A stretch of 14,408 nt of DNA from JBHGXV01 sp041920505 (GTDB lineage Bacteria; Bacillota; Bacilli; Brevibacillales; Brevibacillaceae), in assembly GCA_041920505.1 (NCBI GenBank), contig JBHGXV010000053.1, forward strand, positions 1 through 14,408. The letters are read 5' to 3'. Every line of letters starts with the position of its first letter. Within the stretch, counting starts at the first letter, position 1. A program made the position numbers and the translations under genes. Of the stretch, positions 1 to 6,996 are shown in pieces. The notes under the pieces are model-generated. The model did no database searches. It was given only the letters and a program-made list of their open reading frames with translations, and had not been told where the DNA came from.

Positions 1-122
1 AAGATGAGACTTCCCACAGCGTCAAGCTGGTAAGACCCCTCATAGACGATGAGGTTGATAGGTTCGGTGTGGAAGCGCCGCAAGGCGTGGAGCTGACGAA
101 TACTAATCGGTCGAGGACTTAT
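1..122 (+). rRNA. 23S ribosomal RNA, 3' end (partial)
   Basis: The first ~122 bases match the conserved 3' end of bacterial 23S rRNA. The run GTGGAGCTGACGAATACTAA followed by TCGGTCGAGGACTT is the universal terminal segment, close to the Bacillus version. The gene enters from the left edge, so only the last domain is visible. The exact mature end is uncertain by a few bases (about 120-126), because it depends on pairing with the 5' end of the gene, which is outside the window. The next gene is a tRNA about 65 bases on, with no promoter visible between, so the tRNAs are probably co-transcribed with the rRNA and released by RNase processing. Confidence 0.95.
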
Positions 123-186
123 CCACTCATTCCTTCGCTTCACTCGTTTGCGTATCCGGTTTTCAGGGAATAAATCCTTTCCACCT

Positions 187-263
187 GGAGCTGTGGTGAA
201 GTTGGAGTTCACGCCGGTCTGTCACACCGGAGGTCGCGGGTTCGAGTCCCGTCAGCTCCGCCA
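187..263 (+). tRNA. tRNA-Asp (GTC)
   Basis: A complete cloverleaf with encoded CCA. The acceptor stem GGAGCTG pairs with CAGCTCC at 253-259, followed by discriminator G and CCA. The anticodon loop CTGTCAC within stem CCGGT/ACCGG gives anticodon GTC. The T loop is GTTCGAGTC. It is the first of four tRNAs trailing the 23S gene. Confidence 0.95.
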
Positions 264-333
264 TTTCCCCTTGGGAACGGACATGTCTCTCATTGGGACG
301 GGCTCGATCCTTGAGAGATCATTGCCGTATTTC

Positions 334-409
<76 letters not shown>

Positions 410-416
410 TGTGTGC

Positions 417-492
417 GAGCCATTAGCTCAGTTGGTAGAGCATCTGACTTTTAATCAGAGGGTCGAAGGTTCGAGTCCTTCATGGCTCACCA
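417..492 (+). tRNA. tRNA-Lys (TTT)
   Basis: The acceptor stem GAGCCAT pairs with ATGGCTC at 482-488, with discriminator A and encoded CCA. The anticodon loop CTTTTAA between CTGA and TCAG gives TTT, hence lysine. It lies only 7 bases after tRNA-Phe. Confidence 0.95.
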
Positions 493-520
493 TTTTTTAC
501 AAATGAACAGGGACGGTTTT

Positions 521-596
521 GCGGACGTAGCTCAATTGGTAGAGCGTCGCCTTGCCAAGGCGAAGGTCGCGGGTTCGAGACCCGTCGTCCGCTCCA
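521..596 (+). tRNA. tRNA-Gly (GCC)
   Basis: The acceptor stem GCGGACG pairs with CGTCCGC at 586-592, followed by T and encoded CCA. The anticodon loop TTGCCAA in stem TCGCC/GGCGA gives GCC, hence glycine. It is the last tRNA of the cluster. Confidence 0.95.
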
Positions 597-617
597 TACC
601 AATGCCAATCAAACAGT

Positions 618-648
618 AAACACCACTTGCGGCAGGCAGGTGGTGTTT
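618..648 (+). terminator. Terminator-like hairpin ending the rRNA-tRNA unit
   Basis: A perfect 9-bp stem, AAACACCAC (618-626) with GTGGTGTTT (640-648), encloses a 13-base loop. It follows the last tRNA by 21 bases. The downstream U-tract is weak (TTTCCGCTTTC), so termination may be incomplete, but the position fits the end of the ribosomal transcript. Confidence 0.6.
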
Positions 649-670
649 CCGCTTTCACCGGCGGATTTAC

Positions 671-699
671 TTGTGGGCATGAGTCGGATTTGATACGAT
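671..699 (+). promoter_or_regulatory. Possible sigma-A promoter for the TPR protein gene
   Basis: TTGTGG (671-676) and TACGAT (694-699) are separated by 17 bases, and TGA precedes the -10 as in extended -10 promoters. The predicted start of transcription (704-708) falls on the ribosome binding site of the ATG at 716. That argues either against this promoter or for translation from the later ATG at 731. Confidence 0.35.
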
Positions 700-715
700 A
701 CATGGAGGACCAACC

Positions 716-2374
716 ATGAACGGAGGGCCTATGAAAAACAGCGAAAGAGTAAAGCAAGCGACGGTTGTCGATTTCATGCGGGATGCCAGCTTTTTTGCGG
801 AGCGGGGCCTGCGTCTGTCGCAGCGTTACGACTACGAAAAAGCGTTGAAGTGCCTTCGCCGTGCTGTTGAATTGGAACCGGGAAACCCGACCTATCTCTG
901 CCAACTGGCAAGCGTTCTGGCGGAGACAGGACAGTTTCACCAGTCCAACGATCTGTTGCATCAGATTGTCGACGAGATTGATCCCTCGATGGAGGAGATA
1001 TATTTTTACCTCGCCAACAACTACGCCAACCTGGAAGATTTCCAGATGGCCGAAGAGATGGCGCTCAGGTACCTGCAAACATGCAAGCGAGGCGAATACA
1101 GGGAAGACGCCGAAGAACTGCTCGACTACATCTACTTTGAGCTGGACTTGCCGCCTCGCCGCTTCCCCGGCTCGGCGACAGAGGAACTTTACGCACGGCA
1201 CGAGCAGGCGCGCAAATGTCTGGAAGAGGGACACTTTCTCAAAGCGGCGCAGATGCTGCAGGGCATCGTGCGCAAACACCCTTCGTTTATGCCGGCCTGG
1301 AACAATCTGGCGCTCGCTTATTACTACGCCGGACAGTTCGAGAAAGCGATCGACACCATTGAGCAAACGCTGGAGCGCGATCCGGGCAATTTGCACGCGC
1401 TGTGCAACCTGTCCATCCTGTTGTCCCATCATGGGCGGTTGCCAGAGCTGGTAACATTGCTGGCGCAATTGAAAAAAGTCACGCCGCTCCATCACGAAAA
1501 CGTCTATAAACTGGCAACGACGCTGGGCATCCTCGGCCAGCACGAAGAGGCGTACCGCTTGTACCGCAGACTGATGCGCCTGACCAGCCCCCGGGAAGCA
1601 AGCACCTACCATTTTGCTGCCATCTCGGCGTATCTGACCGGGCGTGAGCAACAGGCCATCCGCTGGTGGCAAAAGGCGAAACAATTGGACCCGGAATCGG
1701 GAGTGGCGGATTATTATCTCGACATGGTGACGCGACAGTCGGCCCATGACCCAATCGAGACGATTCCGTACCACTACAGCCGTCCCAACCCAGAGACGCC
1801 GACCGGATACGGGACCTTCTTCAGTCCCGAGGACTTCAAATCAGATCCGATGGTGCGCGCGTCGCTATTGTGGGCGTTGCAGCACGGCAAAGACGACGCG
1901 AAACAGATGGTCATCCAGACGCTGGCGATGATCGGTGACGAGGAAGCGGAAGCGACGCTCCGGTACTTTTACAAGCGGACGGACGATCCCGAATTGCGGG
2001 AGCTTGTGCTGCTTGCCCTGTGGGAGATGGGAGCAGAGGTCGCGCACGAGATTGGCGAAGACATCCCCGCTGTCCGTCGGCCGGTCGAACACGATAGCGT
2101 CACGCTGGCCATCGACGATTCGTTTGCCGAAGTGGAGCAGGCGGACATGCGGATATGGGCTACCGCTGTTTGGCTACACTACAAGCAACAGTACCCGAAG
2201 CACCCGGCAGTCCGGAATCCGCAAGCGTGGGTGGCCGCGTTGGAATACCTGTACGCGAAGCAAATCGGCCGAAAACAGACACAGTCCTCGCTCGCGGACA
2301 CATACGGAGTTTCTGCCTCGACGGTCGCGAAGTGCATCAAGGAATTGTCTCGACTTGATTTAAATACATTCTAA
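716..2374 (+). CDS. yvcD: YvcD-like TPR-repeat protein with HEAT-like middle and C-terminal helix-turn-helix
   Basis: A 552-aa soluble protein built mainly of helical repeats. Residues ~20-130 and ~155-345 show TPR units; an example is the stretch around 'AWNNLALAYYYAGQFEKAI' followed by 'LERDPGN'. Residues ~375-440 look like HEAT-type repeats (MVRASLLWAL, ELRELVLLALWEMGA). The last ~35 residues (SLADTYGVSASTVAKCIKEL) look like a helix-turn-helix, so it may bind DNA as well as protein. No signal peptide or membrane segment is visible. The ATG at 716 has GGAGG seven bases upstream; ATG 731 has GGAGGG only four bases away and is less likely unless the promoter at 671-699 is used. The place directly before trxB matches B. 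subtilis yvcD, a TPR protein of unknown role. The assignment rests on context and architecture. Confidence 0.75.
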   Translation: MNGGPMKNSERVKQATVVDFMRDASFFAERGLRLSQRYDYEKALKCLRRAVELEPGNPTYLCQLASVLAETGQFHQSNDLLHQIVDEIDPSMEEIYFYLANNYANLEDFQMAEEMALRYLQTCKRGEYREDAEELLDYIYFELDLPPRRFPGSATEELYARHEQARKCLEEGHFLKAAQMLQGIVRKHPSFMPAWNNLALAYYYAGQFEKAIDTIEQTLERDPGNLHALCNLSILLSHHGRLPELVTLLAQLKKVTPLHHENVYKLATTLGILGQHEEAYRLYRRLMRLTSPREASTYHFAAISAYLTGREQQAIRWWQKAKQLDPESGVADYYLDMVTRQSAHDPIETIPYHYSRPNPETPTGYGTFFSPEDFKSDPMVRASLLWALQHGKDDAKQMVIQTLAMIGDEEAEATLRYFYKRTDDPELRELVLLALWEMGAEVAHEIGEDIPAVRRPVEHDSVTLAIDDSFAEVEQADMRIWATAVWLHYKQQYPKHPAVRNPQAWVAALEYLYAKQIGRKQTQSSLADTYGVSASTVAKCIKELSRLDLNTF

Positions 2375-2383
2375 GATTATAAT
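2355..2383 (+). promoter_or_regulatory. Sigma-A promoter of trxB
   Basis: TTGATT (2355-2360) and a perfect TATAAT (2378-2383) are separated by 17 bases. The -35 lies inside the last codons of the upstream gene. Transcription would start near 2390, about 44 bases before the trxB ATG. This would let trxB be expressed apart from the upstream TPR gene. Confidence 0.75.
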
Positions 2384-2433
2384 TACTTTAAAAATCGAGA
2401 TGTGTCTGATCGCGTGACAGGAGGTAGAGAACC

Positions 2434-3396
2434 ATGAGCGAGCAATCGAAAGTATACGACGTCATTATTGTCGGAGCAGGGCCGGCCGGCATGACCGCAG
2501 CCGTATATACCTCGCGGGCCAACATGTCCACCCTGATGCTGGAGCGGGGCGTGCCTGGCGGGCAGATGGCAAACACGGAGGAAATCGAGAACTATCCGGG
2601 CTTCGGCAGCATCCTCGGCCCCGAATTGTCGACCAAAATGTTTGAACACGCCCAGAAATTCGGTGCGGAATACGCCTACGGCGACATTAAGGAAATTCGC
2701 GACGGTGTCCCGTACAAAACGGTCGTCGCCGGCGACAAGGAATATGTGGCGAAGTCGGTAATCGTAGCGACGGGCGCGGAGCATCGCCTCCTCGGCATAC
2801 CGGGAGAGAAAGAGCTGTCCGGACGCGGCGTTTCGTATTGCGCAGTGTGCGACGGCGCCTTTTTCCGAGGCAAGGAACTGGTCGTGGTAGGCGGCGGAGA
2901 CTCTGCGGTCGAGGAAGCGGTCTTTTTGACCCGCTTTGCCAGCAAGGTGACGATCATCCACCGCCGCGACGAATTCCGCGCGCAAAAAATCCTGCAAAAA
3001 CGCGCGTTTGAAAACGAAAAAATCGACGTGATCTGGAACACGGTCGTCAAGGAAATCCGCGGCGACGGCAAGGTTCAAAGCGTTCTGCTCGAAGACGTGA
3101 AGACCGGCGAACAGCGTGAATACCCGGCAGACGGCGTGTTTATCTACGTCGGGATGGATCCGCTTTCCAGTTGCGTGGCTCATCTGGGCATCACCAACGA
3201 AGCAGGGTACATCCTCACCGATGACAACATGTGCACCAACATTCCGGGTATTTTCGCGGCAGGAGACGTCCGGGAAAAAGCGCTCCGGCAAGTGGTCACG
3301 GCAACCGGCGACGGCTCGATTGCGGCACAGGCGGCGCAACACTACGTAGAAGCCTTAAACGAGCGTCTAAAAGAAGAAAACGTTACAATCTCTTAA
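2434..3396 (+). CDS. trxB: Thioredoxin-disulfide reductase (NADPH)
   Basis: A 320-aa low-molecular-weight thioredoxin reductase, full length for the family. This cytoplasmic homodimeric flavoenzyme moves electrons from NADPH through FAD and a redox-active disulfide to thioredoxin. Visible motifs are the FAD Rossmann GAGPAG at residues 14-19, the active-site Cys136-Ala-Val-Cys139, the NADPH-binding GGGDSA at 153-158, the 2'-phosphate contact HRRDEFR at 176-182, and the C-terminal FAD motif around 'GIFAAGDVR' near 270-278. The ATG at 2434 follows AGGAGGT by 8 bases. It has its own promoter upstream and a strong terminator downstream, so it is probably a single-gene unit. In B. subtilis yvcI follows trxB; here rapZ follows directly. 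Confidence 0.97.
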   Translation: MSEQSKVYDVIIVGAGPAGMTAAVYTSRANMSTLMLERGVPGGQMANTEEIENYPGFGSILGPELSTKMFEHAQKFGAEYAYGDIKEIRDGVPYKTVVAGDKEYVAKSVIVATGAEHRLLGIPGEKELSGRGVSYCAVCDGAFFRGKELVVVGGGDSAVEEAVFLTRFASKVTIIHRRDEFRAQKILQKRAFENEKIDVIWNTVVKEIRGDGKVQSVLLEDVKTGEQREYPADGVFIYVGMDPLSSCVAHLGITNEAGYILTDDNMCTNIPGIFAAGDVREKALRQVVTATGDGSIAAQAAQHYVEALNERLKEENVTIS

Positions 3397-3472
3397 TCAT
3401 CCTGTAATCTCGCTGAAATATTGAAGGGATATGATAGAGACACGATGAAGTGCCCCCTTTTTCTATACAATT

Positions 3473-3503
3473 GCGTGACCGCTTGCTGGTCACGCCTTTT
3501 TTT
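3473..3503 (+). terminator. Rho-independent terminator after trxB
   Basis: An 8-bp perfect stem, GCGTGACC (3473-3480) with GGTCACGC (3488-3495), has a 7-base loop and is followed by CTTTTTTT. It separates trxB from rapZ. Confidence 0.9.
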
Positions 3504-3538
3504 GGTTGTGCGAAAGGCTACGATAGCGGGAGGCGATA

Positions 3539-3547
3539 TGGTATGCT
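3539..3547 (+). promoter_or_regulatory. Extended -10 promoter element of rapZ
   Basis: TGG followed by TATGCT forms an extended -10 (TGn plus a near-consensus hexamer). No good -35 lies 16-18 bases upstream. Transcription would start near 3554, after the terminator of trxB and before the ribosome binding site at 3561. The 13-base stretch 3536-3548 is repeated with one change ahead of crh. Confidence 0.55.
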
Positions 3548-3575
3548 AAGGGAAGGATCAGAGGAGGCGGGATTC

Positions 3576-4457
3576 GTGAGCGAACAGGCAACAGAGCGAG
3601 CGATAAACTTGTTGATCATCACCGGCATGTCGGGCGCGGGCAAGACGACAGCAGTCCAGAGTCTGGAAGACCTCGGCTTCTTTTGTGTCGACAATCTGCC
3701 GCCGGTCTTGATCCCGAAGTTCGCCGAACTGATCAGGCAGTCCGGCGGCAGCATTGAGCGCGTGGCCCTGGTGATTGACCTGCGCGGACGGGAGTTCTTC
3801 GAGAGTTTGGCGGAAGCGATTGACCGGCTCAACGAGATGAAAGGCATCTCGTTTCACATTCTGTATCTGGACGCCAACGATCAGACGCTGGTCACACGCT
3901 ACAAAGAGACGCGGCGCCGACATCCGCTGTCGCCGAGCGGCTCGCCGCTGGAGGGGATTTTGGCCGAGCGGCGGCTGTTGCAGGAGATGAAAGGCCGGGC
4001 CAGCCAGATCATCGACACCAGCCAGATGAAACCGAGTCAACTGCGGGAGAAAATCATCAGCCAATACGCGCAGCAAAGCTCCCAATTGACGATCAACGTG
4101 CAGTCGTTCGGTTTCAAATACGGCATCCCGATCGACGCCGACCTGGTGTTTGACGTGCGCTTTTTGCCCAATCCGCACTACGTGGACGAACTGCGCCCGA
4201 AAACGGGGTGCGACCGGGAAGTGGCCGAGTACGTGATGAAATGGACCGAGAGCAAGGAATTCCTGGAGAAACTGCTCGATTTTCTCGCCTACACCATTCC
4301 CCATTACCAGCGGGAAGGGAAGAGCCAACTGGTGATTGGCATCGGCTGCACGGGCGGGAAGCACCGCTCCGTGACGATCGCCGAACAGATCGGTGCCGCG
4401 TTCAGCAAGGACTTCCCGGTTCGGGTAACCCACCGTGACATCGAAAAAAACAAGTAA
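3576..4457 (+). CDS. rapZ: RNase adapter / nucleotide-binding protein RapZ (YvcJ)
   Basis: A 293-aa protein of the RapZ/YvcJ family, the normal length. It has a Walker A loop GMSGAGKT at residues 17-24, the conserved RRRHPL at 113-118, and the C-terminal signature GCTGGKHRSV at 257-266 that marks the RNA/ligand-binding half. In E. coli RapZ senses glucosamine-6-phosphate and guides RNase E. In B. subtilis YvcJ is a GTP/ATP-hydrolysing protein linked to competence. I chose the GTG at 3576 because GAGGAGG lies 8 bases upstream and the N-terminus then matches the family. An ATG at 3543 would lie inside the predicted -10 element and before the transcript start. It begins the rapZ-yvcK-whiA block, with 73 bases before yvcK. 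Confidence 0.93.
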   Translation: MSEQATERAINLLIITGMSGAGKTTAVQSLEDLGFFCVDNLPPVLIPKFAELIRQSGGSIERVALVIDLRGREFFESLAEAIDRLNEMKGISFHILYLDANDQTLVTRYKETRRRHPLSPSGSPLEGILAERRLLQEMKGRASQIIDTSQMKPSQLREKIISQYAQQSSQLTINVQSFGFKYGIPIDADLVFDVRFLPNPHYVDELRPKTGCDREVAEYVMKWTESKEFLEKLLDFLAYTIPHYQREGKSQLVIGIGCTGGKHRSVTIAEQIGAAFSKDFPVRVTHRDIEKNK

Positions 4458-4530
4458 GCATACGATGCAGAGAAGACAAAACAAAAGCGTGCAGCCCGAG
4501 CATACCGATGAGGAGAGAACGAGGTGACAT

Positions 4531-5520
4531 ATGGCAGCAGGGAGAAGGGGAAAACGGCAGGACGAGTTGCTTCGCGTTGTCGTGATTGGCGGGGGGACGG
4601 GATTGTCCGTTCTGCTGCGCGGCTTGAAGCAGGAGCCGGTGCACATCACGGCGATCGTAACCGTCGCTGACGATGGAGGAAGCTCTGGCAGGCTCAGGGA
4701 GGAGATGGATATGCTTCCCCCGGGCGATATTCGCAACGTCCTGACGGCTTTGGCCGATACGGAACCATTGATGCAAAAAGTGATGCAGTACCGTTTTACC
4801 AACGGGACGGGATTAGCTGGTCACAATTTGGGAAATCTACTCATTGCAGCCATGAATGAAATTACGGGCGACTTCGTTACGGCAGTGAAGGAACTGAGCA
4901 GGGTGCTGGCGGTACGCGGGGACGTGTTGCCTGCGTCCAATCAGTCCATCCTGTTGAAAGCGGAGATGGAAGACGGCTCCATCGTCTCCGGGGAGTCGCA
5001 AATTCCGCTCTCCGGCAAACGAATCAGACGGGTCTTTCTCGATCCTCCGGACGCGGTTCCGCTGCCGGAAGCGTCGCGGGCGATTGCCGAGGCCGACGTG
5101 ATATTGATCGGTCCGGGCAGTCTGTACACCAGCATTTTGCCCAACCTGCTGGTGCGCGGGCTGTTTGCGGAGATCACCGCGTCCCCGGCGCCGAAAGTAT
5201 ACATTTGCAACGTCATGACCCAGCCGGGCGAAACGGACGGTTTCACTGCGGCGGATCATGTGCGCGCCATGTACGATCATCTGGGACAGCCGTTTCTCGA
5301 CACGGTGATTGTCAACGACGCCGAGATTCCCGAATCGGTTCAGGAAAAATACGCGGAAAAAGGCTCGGCGCCCGTTCGTCTCGACATCGATCAGCTTGTC
5401 GGTCTGGGACTGAACGTGATCGCCGAGCCGCTGATCGCGTTTGAGGACGGATATTTGCGGCACGACGCAAGGGCCGTCAGCAAACAAGTGGTATCCTTGA
5501 TCAAAGAGAGAAAGGGGTGA
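4531..5520 (+). CDS. yvcK: YvcK/GlmR, UDP-GlcNAc-binding regulator of gluconeogenic growth and cell wall precursor supply
   Basis: A 329-aa protein of the CofD-like/YvcK family. The nucleotide-binding glycine motif GGGTG is at residues 20-24, followed by DDGGSSGRLR (47-56), PPGDIRN (63-69), GHNLGNL (97-103) and GPGSLYTS (194-201). These motifs are shared with CofD, but YvcK proteins are not coenzyme F420 enzymes. In B. subtilis YvcK (GlmR) binds UDP-GlcNAc, supports growth on gluconeogenic carbon sources and feeds sugar into peptidoglycan synthesis through GlmS. GAGGTGA at 4521-4527 supports the ATG at 4531. The whiA gene follows after 6 bases, with its ribosome binding site on the yvcK stop codon, which indicates coupled translation. 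Neighbouring RapZ also belongs to amino-sugar control in other bacteria. Confidence 0.93.
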   Translation: MAAGRRGKRQDELLRVVVIGGGTGLSVLLRGLKQEPVHITAIVTVADDGGSSGRLREEMDMLPPGDIRNVLTALADTEPLMQKVMQYRFTNGTGLAGHNLGNLLIAAMNEITGDFVTAVKELSRVLAVRGDVLPASNQSILLKAEMEDGSIVSGESQIPLSGKRIRRVFLDPPDAVPLPEASRAIAEADVILIGPGSLYTSILPNLLVRGLFAEITASPAPKVYICNVMTQPGETDGFTAADHVRAMYDHLGQPFLDTVIVNDAEIPESVQEKYAEKGSAPVRLDIDQLVGLGLNVIAEPLIAFEDGYLRHDARAVSKQVVSLIKERKG

Positions 5521-5526
5521 CCTTCT

Positions 5527-6477
5527 ATGTCATTCGCCGCGCACGCAAAAAAGGAACTGACAATGCTGGAGGTTCCCGGCTGTTGCAGCCGGGCTGAATT
5601 GGCCGCGCTGATCCGGATGAACGGAAGCATCCAGTTTGGCGCGGGCCGCTTTATCCTGGACGTATCCACCGAAAACGCGGCGATTGCGCGGCGGATTTAT
5701 ACCCTGCTCAAGAATTTGTTCAACGTCCACGCAGAGCTTCTGGTCCGCAAAAAAATGCGCCTGAAGAAAAACAACGTCTACATCGTTCGCCTCCCGCACC
5801 AGACGAGCGAAATCCTTCAGGATCTGCGCATCATGGACAAGAACATGTCGTTTCTGCCGGGGATTTCCCCCGATCTGGTGAAAAAGGCCTGCTGCCGGGG
5901 CGCGTATCTGCGCGGGGCGTTTCTCGCCGGCGGTTCGGTCAATCATCCCGAGGCGTCCAGCTACCATCTGGAAATCTTTACGGCCTATCAGGATTTCTGC
6001 GAGGCCCTGACCAAGCTGGCCAACCGCTACCGGCTAAACGCGAAGTGCATCGAACGCAAAAAAGGGTATGTCATGTACATCAAGGAAGGCGAGAAGATCA
6101 CCGAATTTCTCAGCCTCATCGGCGCCCACCAGGCGCTGTTGTACTTCGAAGACGTGCGCATCGTCAAGGACATGCGCAACTCGGTTAACCGCCTGCACAA
6201 TTGCGAGATCGCCAACATCAACAAAACCGTCAACGCGGCCACGAAGCAAATGGAGAACATCCAGTTGATCCAGCGCGAGCTCGGACTGGAAAGCCTGCCG
6301 CCGAGGTTGCGTGAAGTGGCGGAGTTGCGCCTGATGCATCCCGACATCAATCTCAAGGAACTGGGGGAGATGCTGCCGAGCGGCTCGGTCAGCAAGTCGG
6401 GCATCAATCACCGGCTTCGAAAAATTAACGAAATCGCTGACAAATTGCGAGAAAAACAAAATATGTCCGTTCCCTGA
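5527..6477 (+). CDS. whiA: WhiA, conserved DNA-binding protein for cell division and chromosome segregation
   Basis: A 316-aa protein with the typical WhiA layout. The N-terminal part resembles LAGLIDADG homing endonucleases (signature-like YLRGAFLAGGSVNHP at residues 127-141) but WhiA proteins lack nuclease activity. The C-terminal helix-turn-helix lies around residues 275-304 (NLKELGEMLPSGSVSKSGIN). In Streptomyces WhiA is a sporulation transcription factor. In Bacillus it binds DNA and affects division and segregation without a clear regulon. The ribosome binding site GGGGTGA (5514-5520) overlaps the yvcK stop. The last codons overlap the start of the crh promoter region. Confidence 0.95.
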   Translation: MSFAAHAKKELTMLEVPGCCSRAELAALIRMNGSIQFGAGRFILDVSTENAAIARRIYTLLKNLFNVHAELLVRKKMRLKKNNVYIVRLPHQTSEILQDLRIMDKNMSFLPGISPDLVKKACCRGAYLRGAFLAGGSVNHPEASSYHLEIFTAYQDFCEALTKLANRYRLNAKCIERKKGYVMYIKEGEKITEFLSLIGAHQALLYFEDVRIVKDMRNSVNRLHNCEIANINKTVNAATKQMENIQLIQRELGLESLPPRLREVAELRLMHPDINLKELGEMLPSGSVSKSGINHRLRKINEIADKLREKQNMSVP

Positions 6478-6480
6478 ATA

Positions 6481-6489
6481 TGGTATACT
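6481..6489 (+). promoter_or_regulatory. Extended -10 promoter element of crh
   Basis: TGG followed by TATACT lies in the 48-base gap between whiA and crh. The -35 region is poor. Predicted transcription start is near 6496, about 30 bases before the crh ATG, giving crh a source of transcript besides read-through from whiA. Confidence 0.6.
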
Positions 6490-6525
6490 AGCAGTATGGA
6501 TTCTAGTTTGTGAGGAGGTATACAG

Positions 6526-6783
6526 ATGGTTCAACAGCAGGTGCTGGTCAAACTGAAGACAGGTTTGCAGGCCCGTCCGGCTGCCTTCTTCGTTCAGGAA
6601 GCCAATCGGTTCGCTTCGGAAATCTTTGTGGAAAAAGACAATAAGAAAGTAAACGCGAAAAGCATTATGGGGATCATGAGCCTGGCGATCAGCTCGGGTA
6701 CGGAAATCACCATTTCGGCGGAGGGACCGGACGCCGCCCAGGCAGTGGCGAGCCTGGTCAATCTGGTAAACAAGGAAGAGTAG
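6526..6783 (+). CDS. crh: Crh, HPr-like catabolite repression protein
   Basis: An 85-aa HPr-fold protein, the exact length of Crh. The phosphotransferase histidine of HPr at position 15 is replaced by Gln15 in TGLQARPAA, so it cannot relay phosphate in sugar uptake. Ser46 is kept (NAKSIMG), the site phosphorylated by HPr kinase. In B. subtilis Crh-Ser46-P is a cofactor of CcpA, and unphosphorylated Crh regulates methylglyoxal synthase. AGGAGG at 6513-6518 is 7 bases from the ATG. Position right after whiA matches B. subtilis. A strong terminator follows. Confidence 0.93.
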   Translation: MVQQQVLVKLKTGLQARPAAFFVQEANRFASEIFVEKDNKKVNAKSIMGIMSLAISSGTEITISAEGPDAAQAVASLVNLVNKEE

Positions 6784-6790
6784 CAGGGGA

Positions 6791-6827
6791 AAAAGGTAGT
6801 CTTCAGCGAGTAAGACTATCTTTTTTT
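6791..6827 (+). terminator. Rho-independent terminator after crh
   Basis: A 9-bp stem, GGTAGTCTT (6795-6803) with AAGACTATC (6812-6820), contains one G-U pair and has an 8-base loop. It is preceded by AAAA and followed by seven T, so the stem can extend by A-U pairs. Confidence 0.92.
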
Positions 6828-6936
6828 ATGGTTTTACGAGCGTGATTCCTCTGGCTGCGCTTGGGGGCAATCGTCCAGTAGCAAAATCCGAAAAACTTCT
6901 TGGAAAAAAGTTATCGTAATTTTGTAAGGATTCGCA

Positions 6937-6942
6937 TATAAT
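6937..6942 (+). promoter_or_regulatory. Likely -10 box of the etf/fix operon
   Basis: A perfect TATAAT lies 112 bases before the etfB ATG in an AT-rich stretch. No good -35 is seen at 17 bases; TTATCG at 6911-6916 would be 20 bases away. An activator or an atypical -35 may be needed. Transcription would start near 6949, inside the AAGAC repeats. Confidence 0.5.
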
Positions 6943-6944
6943 AA

Positions 6945-6969
6945 AAGACAAGACAAGACAAGACAAGAC
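6945..6969 (+). repeat. Five tandem AAGAC units
   Basis: AAGAC occurs five times head to tail without a mismatch, starting two bases after the TATAAT box. The 5-base unit would change the initial transcribed sequence if copies were gained or lost. The segment TGTCTTTGTC at 6980-6989 can pair with the repeats in several registers, allowing a leader hairpin. Confidence 0.9.
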
Positions 6970-6996
6970 ACTATTTCCCTGTCTTTGTCCACCTAT

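Noticed and set aside
497..1774. Long minus-strand open frame (425 codons) opposite the TPR gene
   Set aside because: It runs into the tRNA genes, has no ribosome binding site, and lies entirely opposite a clear coding gene. High GC makes such antisense frames common.
2383..3342. Minus-strand open frame of 319 codons opposite trxB
   Set aside because: Shadow of thioredoxin reductase; no motif or start signal.
3430..3435. TATGAT as a promoter for a short leader RNA ending at the 3473-3503 terminator
   Set aside because: No -35 at a workable distance, and the terminator is explained simply as the end of trxB.
3558..4802. Minus-strand open frame of 414 codons opposite rapZ and yvcK
   Set aside because: It is a shadow of two conserved genes, with no recognisable motif and no start signal.
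6850..6872. Possible sigma-54 promoter (GG and GC elements) before the etf/fix operon
   Set aside because: The spacing between GG and GC does not match the fixed -24/-12 distance.
6945..6969. AAGAC repeats as a CRISPR array
   Set aside because: Units of five bases without spacers cannot be a CRISPR array.
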